Counted from the first letter of the stretch, positions 35,282 through 44,809 are shown. The stretch is 64,000 bases of DNA from Rhizobium lentis (GCF_014200175.1 NZ_JACHBD010000009.1:1-64000), one strand, 5' to 3'. The notes: generated by a model not told the origin, from the sequence alone. Made by a program: numbers and translations.

Positions 35282-36427
35282 ATGTTTGATTTTTCGCTCG
35301 GCGAAACCGCGGATGCGATCCGCGATACGACGGCGCGGTTTGCCGCCGATCATATTGCTCCACTGGCAGCGGAGATCGACGAAAGCAATACGTTTCCGCG
35401 CCAGCTCTGGCCTCAGATGGGCGCGCTCGGCCTGCATGGGATCACCGTCGAGGAGGAATTCGGCGGCGCCGGTCTCGGTTATCTCGAGCATGTCGTCGCG
35501 ATGGAGGAGGTTTCGCGCGCCTCGGCTTCGGTGGGCTTGAGCTACGGCGCCCATTCCAATCTCTGCGTCAACCAGATCCGCCGCTGGGCCTCACCGGAAC
35601 AGAAGCGTCGCCATCTGCCGAAGCTGATCTCCGGCGAGCATGTCGGCTCGCTCGCCATGTCGGAGGCGGGCGCCGGTTCCGATGTCGTCTCGATGCGGTT
35701 GCGGGCCGAGAAAAAGGGCGACCGCTACATCCTCAACGGCACCAAGTTCTGGATCACCAATGCGCCGCATGCCGACGTGCTCGTCGTCTATGCCAAGACC
35801 GATCCCGCCGCCGGTCCGAAAGGCATTTCTGCGCTCATCATCGAGAAGGACATGCCCGGCTTCAGCGTCTCCAAGAAGCTCTCCAAGCTCGGCATGCGCG
35901 GCAGCGATACCGCCGAGCTGGTCTTTGAGGATTGCGAGGTGCCGGCCGAGGCACTGATGGGCAGGGAAGGCGAAGGCGTGAAGATCCTGATGTCCGGCCT
36001 TGATTACGAGCGCACCGTGCTTGCCGGCGGCCCGCTCGGCATCATGCAGGCCTGCCTTGATGTCGTGCTGCCCTATGTGCGCGATCGCAAGCAGTTCGGC
36101 AAACCGATCGGCGATTTCCAGCTGATGCAGGCCAAGATTGCCGACATGTATGTCGCGCTGAATTCGGCGCGCGCCTATGTCTATTCCGTCGCCCGCGCCT
36201 GCGACGCCGGCCGCACGACCCGCACCGACGCGGCCGCCGCAATCCTCTTTGCCAGCGAGAACGCCGTGAAGGTGTCGCTGGAGGCGATCCAGGCGCTCGG
36301 CGGCGCCGGTTACACCACGGAATGGCCCGTCGAGCGTTTCCTGCGCGACGCCAAGCTCTATGATATCGGCGCCGGCACCAACGAAATCCGCCGCTACCTG
36401 ATCGGCCGGGAGCTCATCGCATCATGA
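35282..36427 (+). CDS. liuA: Isovaleryl-CoA dehydrogenase
   Basis: 381 residues. It is an acyl-CoA dehydrogenase with the isovaleryl-specific placement of the catalytic Glu (LDYERTVLAGG, near residue 247). It has AGTNEIRR instead of EGT at the C-terminal site where other family members keep their catalytic Glu. Flavin motifs LAMSEAGAGSDVVSM and FWITNAPHADV are present. It converts isovaleryl-CoA to 3-methylcrotonyl-CoA in leucine breakdown. It is the first gene of the operon, and its stop overlaps the carboxylase start (ATGA), which implies tight coupling. GGGAGG precedes the ATG. Confidence 0.95.
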   Translation: MFDFSLGETADAIRDTTARFAADHIAPLAAEIDESNTFPRQLWPQMGALGLHGITVEEEFGGAGLGYLEHVVAMEEVSRASASVGLSYGAHSNLCVNQIRRWASPEQKRRHLPKLISGEHVGSLAMSEAGAGSDVVSMRLRAEKKGDRYILNGTKFWITNAPHADVLVVYAKTDPAAGPKGISALIIEKDMPGFSVSKKLSKLGMRGSDTAELVFEDCEVPAEALMGREGEGVKILMSGLDYERTVLAGGPLGIMQACLDVVLPYVRDRKQFGKPIGDFQLMQAKIADMYVALNSARAYVYSVARACDAGRTTRTDAAAAILFASENAVKVSLEAIQALGGAGYTTEWPVERFLRDAKLYDIGAGTNEIRRYLIGRELIAS

Positions 36428-38034
36428 CGGTGATTTCGACTGCGATCGATCGCGACAGCGAGGACTTCAAAGCCAATGCCGTCAAGAACAAGGCGCTGAT
36501 CGACGAGCTCATCGAGCGTTCGGCAAAGGCGCGCGAGGGCGGGTCGCAATCGGCACGTGAGCGTCACACGGCCAAGGGCAAGCTCCTGCCGCGCGACCGT
36601 ATCCAGCTGCTCATCGATGCCGGCAGTCCCTTCCTGGAGATCGGCACGCTGGCGGCCAACGGCATGTATGGCGGCGAGGCGCCGGGTGCCGGCATCATCG
36701 CGGGCATCGGCCGCGTTTGCGGCCGCGAGGTGATGATCGTGGCGAATGACGCGACGGTAAAGGGCGGCGCCTATTTCCCGATGACCGTCAAGAAACATCT
36801 CAGGGCGCAGGAAATCGCCATGCAGAACCGGCTGCCCTGCCTCTATCTGGTCGACAGCGGCGGCGCCAATCTGCCGCATCAGGCCGAGGTCTTCCCCGAC
36901 CGCGATCATTTCGGCGCGATCTTCTACAACCAGGCGCAGATGTCGGCCGAAGGCATTGCCCAGATCGCCTGCGTCATGGGAAGCTGCACCGCAGGCGGCG
37001 CCTATGTTCCCGCCATGTCCGACGAAACGGTGATCGTGCGCAATCAGGGCACGATCTTCCTCGCCGGCCCGCCGCTCGTCAAAGCCGCGACCGGCGAAAT
37101 CATTTCGGCCGAAGAGCTCGGCGGCGCCGAGACCCATGGCCGCCGCTCCGGCGTTGTCGACCATGTCGCCGAAAACGACGAACATGCGCTGCTTCTGGTG
37201 CGCGATATTGTCGCCAGCCTCAACAGCGTCAAATCGGTCGATATAGACATTCAGCCTCCACGGCCGCCGAAGCTTGATCCTGGCGATCTCTGCGGACTCA
37301 TTCCGGATGACGTGCGCTCGCCTTATGACGTGCGTGAAGTGATCGGCCGGATTGTCGACGGCTCGCAACTGCATGAGTTCAAGCCGCTCTACGGCGCGAC
37401 GCTCGTATGCGGCTTCGCCCGCATCTGGGGCATGCCTGTCGCCGTTATCGCCAATAACGGCGTGCTCTTTTCCGAAAGCGCGCTGAAGGGCACACATTTC
37501 ATCGAGCTTGCCTGCCTGCGCCGCGTGCCGCTGCTCTTCCTGCAGAACATCTCCGGCTTCATGGTCGGCGGCCGCTACGAGGCCGGCGGCATCGCCAAGG
37601 ATGGGGCGAAGCTGGTGACCGCAGTTGCGACCGCGACCGTGCCGAAAGTCACCGTCATCATCGGCGGCAGCTTCGGCGCCGGCAATTACGGCATGTGCGG
37701 GCGCGCCTATCGCCCGCGCTTCCTGTTTACCTGGCCGAACAGCCGCATCAGCGTGATGGGCGGCGAACAGGCGGCCTCGGTGCTTGCCACTATCCGCCGC
37801 GACGCGATGGAGGCACGCGGCGAGGATTGGCCGGCCGATGAGGAGGAGGCCTTCAAGGCGCCGATCCGCGCCGGCTACGAGGCGGAGGGCAATCCCTATT
37901 ATGCCACCGCCCGCCTCTGGGACGACGGCATCATAGACCCGCGCCAGACGCGCGATGTGCTGGGCCTTGCCTTTTCCGTCTGCCTGAATGCGCCGATCCC
38001 GGAAGGGCCGCGCTTCGGCCTGTTCCGGATGTGA
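36424..38034 (+). CDS. mccB: Methylcrotonyl-CoA carboxylase, carboxyltransferase (beta) subunit
   Basis: 536 residues, the usual length for MCC beta. The biotin-dependent carboxyltransferase core shows GTLAANGMYGGEAPGAGIIAG, CLYLVDSGGANLPHQAEVF and MGSCTAGGAYVPAMSDETV. The C-terminal half has GGSFGAGNYGMCGRAY and MGGEQAASVLAT. It transfers the carboxyl group from biotin to 3-methylcrotonyl-CoA, giving 3-methylglutaconyl-CoA. Immediate neighbours (isovaleryl-CoA dehydrogenase upstream, biotin carboxylase subunit downstream) favour MCC over propionyl- or geranyl-CoA carboxylase. Confidence 0.94.
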   Translation: MTVISTAIDRDSEDFKANAVKNKALIDELIERSAKAREGGSQSARERHTAKGKLLPRDRIQLLIDAGSPFLEIGTLAANGMYGGEAPGAGIIAGIGRVCGREVMIVANDATVKGGAYFPMTVKKHLRAQEIAMQNRLPCLYLVDSGGANLPHQAEVFPDRDHFGAIFYNQAQMSAEGIAQIACVMGSCTAGGAYVPAMSDETVIVRNQGTIFLAGPPLVKAATGEIISAEELGGAETHGRRSGVVDHVAENDEHALLLVRDIVASLNSVKSVDIDIQPPRPPKLDPGDLCGLIPDDVRSPYDVREVIGRIVDGSQLHEFKPLYGATLVCGFARIWGMPVAVIANNGVLFSESALKGTHFIELACLRRVPLLFLQNISGFMVGGRYEAGGIAKDGAKLVTAVATATVPKVTVIIGGSFGAGNYGMCGRAYRPRFLFTWPNSRISVMGGEQAASVLATIRRDAMEARGEDWPADEEEAFKAPIRAGYEAEGNPYYATARLWDDGIIDPRQTRDVLGLAFSVCLNAPIPEGPRFGLFRM

Positions 38035-38042
38035 GGCGGGTC

Positions 38043-39908
38043 ATGATGGAAAGTCTTCTCATTGCCAACAGGGGCGAAATCGCCCGCCGCATCATCTGCA
38101 CGGCGAAGATACTCGGCATCCGCACCATCGCCGTCTATTCCGAGGCCGATGCCGGCCTGCCCTTCGTCAGGGAAGCCGACGAGGCGATTGCCCTCGGCCC
38201 GCCGCCGGCCCGCGAAAGCTATCTCTCCGAGGCACGCATCCTGGAGGCCGCCCAAAAAAGCGGCGCTGCCGCGATCCATCCCGGGTACGGGTTCCTGTCG
38301 GAAAACGCCGATTTTGCCGAAGCGGTTGAAAAGGCCGGCATGATCTGGGTCGGCGCGCCGCCGGCCGCAATCCGCGCCATGGGGCTGAAGGACGCCGCCA
38401 AGCAATTGATGCAGGCGGCCGGCGTGCCCGTCACCCCTGGCTATCTCGGGCCGGACCAGAGCGAGGCAAGGCTGACGACCGAGGCCGATGCCATCGGTTA
38501 TCCCGTGCTCATCAAGGCCGTCGCCGGCGGCGGCGGCAAGGGCATGCGTCGCATCGACCGGCCGCAGGATTTTGCCGAGGGTCTCGCCTCCTGCCAGCGC
38601 GAAGCGGCTGCCGCCTTCGGCGACGACCGCGTTCTGATCGAGCGCTATATCGCCAATCCGCGCCATATCGAAGTTCAGGTCTTCGCCGATAAGCTCGGAA
38701 ATTGCGTCCATCTCTTCGAACGCGATTGCTCGCTGCAGCGCCGGCACCAGAAGGTCATCGAAGAGGCTCCCGCCCCCGGTCTTGATGCCGTCGCCCGCGC
38801 GGCGATCTGCGATGCGGCGGTCAAGGCCGCAAGAGCGGTAAACTATGTCGGCGCCGGCACGATCGAATTCATCGCCGACGCCTCCTCGGGCCTCGATCCC
38901 GACCGCATCTGGTTCATGGAGATGAACACGCGCCTGCAGGTGGAGCATCCCGTCACCGAGGCAATATCAGGCGAGGATCTGGTGCTTTGGCAGCTGAAGG
39001 TCGCCAGCGGCGAACCGCTGCCGAAAGGCCAGGGCGAGATCACCATGAACGGCTGGGCCTTCGAAGCCCGACTCTATGCCGAAAATCCCGCCGCCGGCTA
39101 CCTGCCCTCGACCGGCCGGCTCGACCATCTCAAACTCCCGACGTCCGTCCGGGTCGATAGCGGCGTCGTTGAGGGTGATGAGATCACCGCCTTCTACGAT
39201 CCGATGATCGCCAAGATCATCGCGCATGGGCCGAACCGCGAGACAGCACTTTCGAAGCTCGCAGCCGCCTGCGCCGAGATCGAGGTCTGGCCGGTCAAAT
39301 CCAATGCCGGCCTTCTCGCCCGCATCGCCATCGAGCCGGATTTTCGCGCCGCACGGATCGATACCGGCTTCCTCGACCGCCATGGCCAAAGCCTCGTGGC
39401 CAGCGAGCCTGATGAAACCGTCATCGACAAAGCGGCCACGGCACTTTCGAAGGCTGCACATGGCGATCCCTGGTACGCGCTGACCGGCTTCCGCATCGCC
39501 GGGCCAAGCGACAGCCGCGTGCGCCTGCGCATCGACGGTCATCTCCATTGGGGACACGCGCGCGCCGGCCTCGAAGCAAAGACGATCGAGATGGACGAGA
39601 CGACGGTGCTTTTCGATGCTGGCAATGCCTGGTCGATCGGCTTGCCCCATGCGGGCGAGGTCGAGGCAAATCACGGCGTGGGCGATGGCGCCATCCTGTC
39701 GCCCATGCCGGGCCTCGTCATTTCGGTGGAGGTCACTGAGGGTGATCGTGTCGCCAAGGGGGACCGCCTGCTGACGGTCGAAGCGATGAAGATGGAACAT
39801 TCGCTGCGGGCGCCCTTCGACGGCATCGTCGGCAAACTGCAGGTTTCCCCCGGCGTCCGCGTCTCGGAAAACCAGCTGGTCGTCACCGTCATGAAGGGAG
39901 AGGAGTAA
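38043..39908 (+). CDS. mccA: Methylcrotonyl-CoA carboxylase, biotin-containing (alpha) subunit
   Basis: 621 residues from the ATG at 38043; the GTG at 38031 overlaps the previous stop and an ATG at 38046 is also possible. Domains in order: biotin carboxylase (IANRGEIARRII, ATP-grasp AVAGGGGKGMRR, ERDCSLQRRHQKVIEEAP, EMNTRLQVEHPVTE), a linker/BT domain, and a biotinyl domain with the biotinylated Lys in VEAMKMEHSLRAPFDG. It carboxylates its own biotin with ATP and bicarbonate for MccB. The stop TAA overlaps the MaoC start. Confidence 0.94.
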   Translation: MMESLLIANRGEIARRIICTAKILGIRTIAVYSEADAGLPFVREADEAIALGPPPARESYLSEARILEAAQKSGAAAIHPGYGFLSENADFAEAVEKAGMIWVGAPPAAIRAMGLKDAAKQLMQAAGVPVTPGYLGPDQSEARLTTEADAIGYPVLIKAVAGGGGKGMRRIDRPQDFAEGLASCQREAAAAFGDDRVLIERYIANPRHIEVQVFADKLGNCVHLFERDCSLQRRHQKVIEEAPAPGLDAVARAAICDAAVKAARAVNYVGAGTIEFIADASSGLDPDRIWFMEMNTRLQVEHPVTEAISGEDLVLWQLKVASGEPLPKGQGEITMNGWAFEARLYAENPAAGYLPSTGRLDHLKLPTSVRVDSGVVEGDEITAFYDPMIAKIIAHGPNRETALSKLAAACAEIEVWPVKSNAGLLARIAIEPDFRAARIDTGFLDRHGQSLVASEPDETVIDKAATALSKAAHGDPWYALTGFRIAGPSDSRVRLRIDGHLHWGHARAGLEAKTIEMDETTVLFDAGNAWSIGLPHAGEVEANHGVGDGAILSPMPGLVISVEVTEGDRVAKGDRLLTVEAMKMEHSLRAPFDGIVGKLQVSPGVRVSENQLVVTVMKGEE

Positions 39909-40360
39909 TGGCCGGCCGCTATTTCGACGAATGGATGGTCGGCGACCGCATCGCCCATGACATCCGCCGCACCGTCACCGAGACCGACAACCTGCTTTTT
40001 ACGACGCTGTCCCACAATCCGCAGCCCCTACATCTCGACGCCGAATATGCGGCCGGCACCGAGTTTGGCCGGATCGTCGTCAACGGCACCTTCACCTTTG
40101 CGCTGACCGTCGGCCTTTCGGTCGGCGACACCACGCTCGGCACGCTCGTCGCCAATCTCGGTTATGACAAGGTGACGATGCCGAAACCGGTCTTCATCGG
40201 CGATACGCTGCGGGTGGAAACGGAGGTGATGGAGCTGCGCCGCTCGAACTCCCGCCCCGATGCCGGCATCGTCACCTTCCGTCATGTCACGCTGAACCAG
40301 CGCGACGAGATCGTCTGCCAGTGCCTGCGTACCGCCATGTTGAAGGGGAAGCCATCATGA
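39908..40360 (+). CDS. MaoC-like hotdog-fold acyl-CoA (de)hydratase
   Basis: 150 residues, a single MaoC/R-hydratase hotdog domain. The catalytic Asp-His pair is likely in TTLSHNPQPLHLDAEYA, followed by GRIVVNGTFTFALTVGLS. Its start shares the final A of the mccA TAA stop and its own stop overlaps the lyase start (ATGA), so it is firmly part of the leucine operon. No enoyl-CoA hydratase of the crotonase type (LiuC) is present here, so I infer this protein hydrates 3-methylglutaconyl-CoA or a related intermediate. That role is not demonstrated by sequence alone. Confidence 0.85.
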   Translation: MAGRYFDEWMVGDRIAHDIRRTVTETDNLLFTTLSHNPQPLHLDAEYAAGTEFGRIVVNGTFTFALTVGLSVGDTTLGTLVANLGYDKVTMPKPVFIGDTLRVETEVMELRRSNSRPDAGIVTFRHVTLNQRDEIVCQCLRTAMLKGKPS

Positions 40361-41193
40361 GGCTGCGCTCGCTGCTTTTCGTGCCCGGCGACCGGCCGGA
40401 GCGCTTTGCAAAAGCGCTCACATCGGGCGCCGATGCCGTCATTCTCGATCTGGAAGATTCCGTCGCGCCGGCCAACAAGCCAAAGGCCCGCGACAGCGTG
40501 CATGAATTCGTCCAACGCCATGCCGGCAAGACCAAGCTCCTGATCCGCATCAATCCCCTCGCCTCGCCGGAATGCGAGGATGACCTCGCCGCCCTGACCG
40601 GTCTTCAGCCTTTCGGGCTCATGCTGCCGAAGGCCGAAGGCGCCGCTTCGGTGCGCAAGCTTGCAAGCTCGCTCGCGGCGGCTCTTCCCATCCTGCCAAT
40701 CGCGACCGAAACGCCATCGGCGATCTTCGAGATCGGCAGCTATCACGAGGTCTCGGACAAGCTCTGCGGCCTGACTTGGGGCGCCGAAGATCTGCCGGCT
40801 GCAATCGGGGCTTCGACCGCGCGCAGGACGGACGGACGCTACACGCCGCCTTACGAGCTTGCCCGCTCGCTCACGCTATTTGCAGCCCATGCCGCAGCCG
40901 TTCCGGCAATCGATACCATCTATCCCGATTTTCGCGATTTCAATGGTCTACGGGCCTATGTCGGGCGCGCCCGGCGCGACGGCTTTTCCGGCATGATGGC
41001 CATCCATCCGAGCCAGGTCGAAACAATCAACCACGCCTTCACGCCGGATGCCTCCGAGATCGCCTGGGCGCAAAAGGTCGCCGCCGCTTTTGCCGCTCAG
41101 CCCGATGCGGGTGTCATCCAGGTGGACGGACGCATGCTCGATTTGCCGCATCTGAAACTCGCGACCCGCATTCTGGAGAGCGCCGGACGATAG
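40357..41193 (+). CDS. HpcH/HpaI (CitE-like) aldolase/lyase
   Basis: 278 residues from the ATG at 40357, overlapping the MaoC stop. It starts with LRSLLFVPGDRPERFAKAL. It has the Mg-binding and CoA-site motifs of CitE-like and malyl-CoA lyases: DAVILDLEDSVAPANKPKAR, LIRINPLASPE, LMLPKAEGA, ETPSAIFEI and LTWGAEDLPAAIGA. C-terminal AIHPSQVETINHAFTP is typical. It cleaves a beta-hydroxyacyl-CoA, possibly the product of the MaoC step, taking the place normally held by HMG-CoA lyase. It could alternatively act on malyl- or citramalyl-CoA. It is the last gene of the operon. Confidence 0.85.
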   Translation: MRLRSLLFVPGDRPERFAKALTSGADAVILDLEDSVAPANKPKARDSVHEFVQRHAGKTKLLIRINPLASPECEDDLAALTGLQPFGLMLPKAEGAASVRKLASSLAAALPILPIATETPSAIFEIGSYHEVSDKLCGLTWGAEDLPAAIGASTARRTDGRYTPPYELARSLTLFAAHAAAVPAIDTIYPDFRDFNGLRAYVGRARRDGFSGMMAIHPSQVETINHAFTPDASEIAWAQKVAAAFAAQPDAGVIQVDGRMLDLPHLKLATRILESAGR

Positions 41194-41201
41194 AGTGCAG
41201 G

Positions 41202-42653
41202 TTAGCCCGACTTCGCCGTTGGCTTGGCGGCGCCCTGTTTCGGGTCGAGGTAACCTGCGCCGATGGCGACGTAGAGATCCACATAGTCCTTGGCGACCTG
41301 CTGCACCGTGGCGGCAAGACTTGCCTCAGCATCGGAGACCGAACGCTGCGCGTCGAGGACATCGAGCAGCGACGAGGCGCCATCCTTATAGCTCGTGGTC
41401 GAAAGCGCGAGTGATTCCTGCGCCGTCTGCACCTGCCGGCGCAACGGTTGCAGCGTCTGCGTGTCGCGGCGGACCGCCGTCAGCGCGTTTTCGACCTCTT
41501 CGACGCCGTTCAGCACCGCTGCTTTCCAGGCGAGATACTGGGTCCTGGCATCGGATTTTTCGATCTCGACATTCGCCCGCAACGTGCCGCCGTCAAAGAT
41601 CGGCAGGTTGAGCGATGGCCCGAACGACCAGCTGGTCAGACTTCCGCCGCTGGCGCCCGACGATTTGACCCAGCTCGGCGAGATCGAGCCGGACAGGGTG
41701 ATCGACGGATAGAGCTGGGCTTCGGCCGCGCCGATATCGGCAACGGCGGCCGCCAGTTCGCGTTCGGCCTTGCGAATATCGGGACGGCTGCGGATGAGGT
41801 CGGCCGGAATACCGGCGCGAATGTCGCCGCGGAAGACCGGCTGGCCGGCGCTCTTCTGGAGCTCCCCCATCAGCGAAGACGCCGGCATCCCGATGAGCGT
41901 GGCGATGTGATGAGCCGAATCCGTGAAGCTCTGCTGGAGGCCGGGAATTTCCGACTTCGTCGACTGCACCAGGCCCTCGGCCTGGACGACATCGAGGCGG
42001 GAGGCCGCACCAGCTTTCACCTGCAGCTGCGTGAGTTCATACGTCTGCTGGCGGGATTTCAAACTCCCTTTTGAAAGCGCAATGCGCTCCTGGTAGTAGC
42101 GGGCGTCGATATAGCTCTCGACAAGGTCCTTCAGGAAGGTGAGCTTGGCATTGTCAGCCGTCGCATAGGCTGCGCCGAGCGAGGCGATGGCACTTTCCCT
42201 GGAGCGACGATACTGGCCGAAAAAGTCGAGCAGCCAGGACAGGCTGGCTTCGCCGCCTGTCGTGTTCGTGGTGCCGACGCTCGTACGCAACCGCCCTTTC
42301 TCGCCGGACAGCGTATGCGATGGGCCGACAGTCAGGCTCGGCAGACCGCCGGCGCCGGCAACGGTGACATTGGCAGAGGCCGCGTTGATGTTTTCGAGCG
42401 CCTGCTCCACGTCGAGGTTCTCGCGGAGGCCATGGGTCACCAGTCCATCGAGCCGCTTGTCGCGATAGGCCGTCCACCACTCGGCCGTCACGACTTTGCC
42501 GTTGCTCTTGCTACCACCCTCTTCGAATTTGGCGGGGAGCGGCATTTGCGGGGGAACGTGATCCGCGCCGCTGACGCAGCCTGCCAGCAGAAGTATCAGT
42601 GCGGATGCGGCGTAGTTGAGGGATGATAGTCTTGTGCGAAGCGACGTACTCAC
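41202..42653 (-). CDS. RND efflux outer membrane factor, NodT/OprM family lipoprotein
   Basis: 483 residues. The lipobox ILLLAGC at about 20-26 marks an outer-membrane-anchored lipoprotein. Two repeated outer membrane efflux domains follow (about 70-250 and 280-460), with QTYELTQLQVKAGAASRLDVVQAEG and SYKDGASSLLDVLDAQRSVSDAE as the paired coiled-coil repeats. It forms the trimeric exit duct for the adaptor and pump encoded at 44955-49181. It is transcribed away from them, downstream of the two-component genes, with its own promoter region bearing a box shared with the adaptor promoter. Confidence 0.92.
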   Translation of the reverse strand: MSTSLRTRLSSLNYAASALILLLAGCVSGADHVPPQMPLPAKFEEGGSKSNGKVVTAEWWTAYRDKRLDGLVTHGLRENLDVEQALENINAASANVTVAGAGGLPSLTVGPSHTLSGEKGRLRTSVGTTNTTGGEASLSWLLDFFGQYRRSRESAIASLGAAYATADNAKLTFLKDLVESYIDARYYQERIALSKGSLKSRQQTYELTQLQVKAGAASRLDVVQAEGLVQSTKSEIPGLQQSFTDSAHHIATLIGMPASSLMGELQKSAGQPVFRGDIRAGIPADLIRSRPDIRKAERELAAAVADIGAAEAQLYPSITLSGSISPSWVKSSGASGGSLTSWSFGPSLNLPIFDGGTLRANVEIEKSDARTQYLAWKAAVLNGVEEVENALTAVRRDTQTLQPLRRQVQTAQESLALSTTSYKDGASSLLDVLDAQRSVSDAEASLAATVQQVAKDYVDLYVAIGAGYLDPKQGAAKPTAKSG

Positions 42654-42727
42654 GGGCGAGCCTCTTGAACCGGGACCGTGGGTTCAGGCTTAGCGACGCC
42701 AGCGTTAATGGCGGTTAAGAAACTGTA

Positions 42728-42740
42728 AAGTTAGGTAAAA
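42728..42740 (-). promoter_or_regulatory. Putative response-regulator box upstream of the outer membrane factor
   Basis: On the minus strand this reads TTTTACCTAACTT, identical to 13 bases at 44810-44822 before the adaptor gene. It lies 75 bases upstream of the outer membrane factor ATG. Sharing by the two efflux promoters suggests binding by the adjacent OmpR-type regulator. Confidence 0.6.
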
Positions 42741-42769
42741 TCCGGCACCGCCCTGTCGAGCGATGCTGA

Positions 42770-44059
42770 TCAGCTTTCACCGCCGGCCGCACCATAAGGC
42801 ATCGGCCGCCTCGGAAGCTCGAGCGTGATCGCCAGGCCGCCGGCTTCCGGCAGCCAGGCATGCACGCGCCCGCCGTGACGCTCGATCGCCTGCCTGGCGA
42901 TAGCAAGGCCGAGACCATATCCGCCGCGCGGCATGGCATCCTTGCCGCGGGAAAACGGCTGGAAGATGCGTTCGATCTCATCCCGCCCGACGCCTGGCCC
43001 CTGATCGGTGACGCAGATCCTGAGGCGGTCGGCCATCGTTTCGCAGGATACGGCCACACGCGAATGCTCGGCGGTATATTTGACGGCGTTGCGGACGACA
43101 TTTTCGAGCGCCCTGTAGATCAGTTCGCCTTCCACCTCGGCACGGAAGATGCCATCGACGCTCGCCGTGATCGCTACCCCGCGCGCCTGGGCTTCGAATG
43201 CCGCGTCGCCCAAGATTTCGTTGAGGAGCTCGATGATGTCGAGGGTCTGCGTCTTCAAGGGCCGGCCGGATCCCGCCGTCAGCCTCGCAAGGGTCAGAAC
43301 CTCGTCCACCAGCGTATCGAGCCGTTCGACCTCCCGGTCCATACGGTCCAGCATGGCGCCGAGTTTGGCCGGGTTCTGCCGGAGCACGCCGACGCCAGCC
43401 TGCAGCCGGGACAAAGGCGAACGCAGCTCATGAGAGACGTCATGGAACAGCCTCTGCTGCGCATCCTGAAGCTCCTGAAGCCGGGCGGCGCTCGCATCGA
43501 AATCATAGGCAAGTGCAGTCACTTCATCCTTTCGCCCCGCCATTTTATCGCCGATGCGAAAGTCGAAACGACCATGGGCGAGCGCGCTCAGGCCGTCGCG
43601 CAGATGCACGACGGGACGAATGAGATATCGCGCCAGCGCGCCCGCCGCGATCGTGCTGGCGACCAGGATGGTGAGCCACGGTAAGAATGGGCCAAGGCTG
43701 TCGAAGGTGGAACCGGCCGGAGCCGACACGGAAAGCCGATAGCAGACTCCATCCTTCGGCACGGATCGGGTGGTGACCGTGTTCTTCTCGGCGCAGGCAT
43801 CGGCCTCGGCAGGCTTCGACAGGGTCAGGCCGAGCGGTTGCGTCTTTTCGCTTGTGGTCACGAAACGCGCCGCGGCCGCTTCGCCGTCCTCAGCCAGAAT
43901 ATTTGCAGTCAGGTTGAGCACAAGCGTCCGCCGCTCATGTTCCAGCTCGCTTGCGAAGGGAACCGCCTGAAGGAGTTTGACGACAAGGATAATGGCAGCA
44001 AGACTTGCCGCCAGAGTCAGCCAGATAATCCTGAAGAACTTCCAGAAAAGCCGGGGCAT
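42770..44059 (-). CDS. Sensor histidine kinase of the efflux locus
   Basis: 429 residues from the ATG at 44059, two bases after the response regulator stop; the longer frame to 44311 lies inside the regulator gene. A transmembrane helix at about 8-30 (IIWLTLAASLAAIILVVKL) is followed by a periplasmic sensor segment of about 110 residues. A second membrane segment near 140-160 leads to a HAMP domain. HisKA has the phosphorylated His in FHDVSHELRSPLSRLQ, and the ATPase domain has NVVRNAVKYT, DQGPGVG and GGYGLGLAIA. It phosphorylates the adjacent OmpR-type regulator. The signal is unknown. Confidence 0.94.
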   Translation of the reverse strand: MPRLFWKFFRIIWLTLAASLAAIILVVKLLQAVPFASELEHERRTLVLNLTANILAEDGEAAAARFVTTSEKTQPLGLTLSKPAEADACAEKNTVTTRSVPKDGVCYRLSVSAPAGSTFDSLGPFLPWLTILVASTIAAGALARYLIRPVVHLRDGLSALAHGRFDFRIGDKMAGRKDEVTALAYDFDASAARLQELQDAQQRLFHDVSHELRSPLSRLQAGVGVLRQNPAKLGAMLDRMDREVERLDTLVDEVLTLARLTAGSGRPLKTQTLDIIELLNEILGDAAFEAQARGVAITASVDGIFRAEVEGELIYRALENVVRNAVKYTAEHSRVAVSCETMADRLRICVTDQGPGVGRDEIERIFQPFSRGKDAMPRGGYGLGLAIARQAIERHGGRVHAWLPEAGGLAITLELPRRPMPYGAAGGES

Positions 44060-44061
44060 GG

Positions 44062-44754
44062 TCAGTCCACGAGAAGTTGATAGCCCTGGCCGCGGACGGA
44101 CTGGATCCAGGATTGCCCGTCTTCCCGCAGCCCGAGCTTCTGGCGAACGCTGCTGATATGGACGTCGATACGGCGATCGAACGGCGTGAGCGGTTTTCCG
44201 AAGGCCCGCTTCGAAATCTCCTGCTTCGATACCAGCTGGCCGGCGCTGCGGGCGAGGACCTCGAGCAGGCTGAATTCGGTACCGGTCAGCTCCAAAATCT
44301 CGCCGTGCCATTCGGCGCTTCTGTTACCGGAATGGATCACGAGCTGCCCCACCCTGATCGTGTCGGTCGATACACCCGCCGCTGGCTGGCTCGCGCGGCG
44401 CAGGATGGCGCGCAGCCTTGCCGCCAGTTCGCCCGGGGAGCAGGGTTTCGGCACATAGTCGTCGGCGCCGAGATTTAGGCCCGATATCCTGTCGACGTCA
44501 TCGCCTCTTGCTGTCAGCATCAGGACGGGAACCTGGCTCAGCTTCCTGATCCGCTGCAGCACCTCGATCCCGTTCATCCGCGGCATCATGATGTCGAGCA
44601 CGATGATATCGACCGTATTGCCGGCAGCCGCGGCAATGGCGGCGCGGCCGTCCGTATCCGTTGCGACGTCATACCCTTCCTCGACCAAATATTCCTGCAG
44701 AAGCATCGTCAGCTCGGCATCGTCGTCGATGAGGAGAACCTTGTTCATTCGCAT
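44062..44754 (-). CDS. OmpR family response regulator of the efflux locus
   Basis: 230 residues. The receiver domain (1-120) has the acidic pocket LLIDDDAE, phospho-acceptor Asp54 in IIVLDIMMPRMNG, and conserved Thr/Lys (MLTARGD, VPKPCSPGEL). The C-terminal winged helix follows (LTGTEFSLLEVLARSAGQLVSKQ, DRRIDVHISSVRQKLG). It is first in an operon with the sensor kinase and divergent from the adaptor-pump genes. The common box at 42728-42740 and 44810-44822 is its most likely binding site. Confidence 0.95.
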   Translation of the reverse strand: MRMNKVLLIDDDAELTMLLQEYLVEEGYDVATDTDGRAAIAAAAGNTVDIIVLDIMMPRMNGIEVLQRIRKLSQVPVLMLTARGDDVDRISGLNLGADDYVPKPCSPGELAARLRAILRRASQPAAGVSTDTIRVGQLVIHSGNRSAEWHGEILELTGTEFSLLEVLARSAGQLVSKQEISKRAFGKPLTPFDRRIDVHISSVRQKLGLREDGQSWIQSVRGQGYQLLVD

Positions 44755-44809
44755 TATCCGTCATTAATCGGGGCAAGCCATACCGCACAAACACGCTAAC
44801 CCGGCCAAG

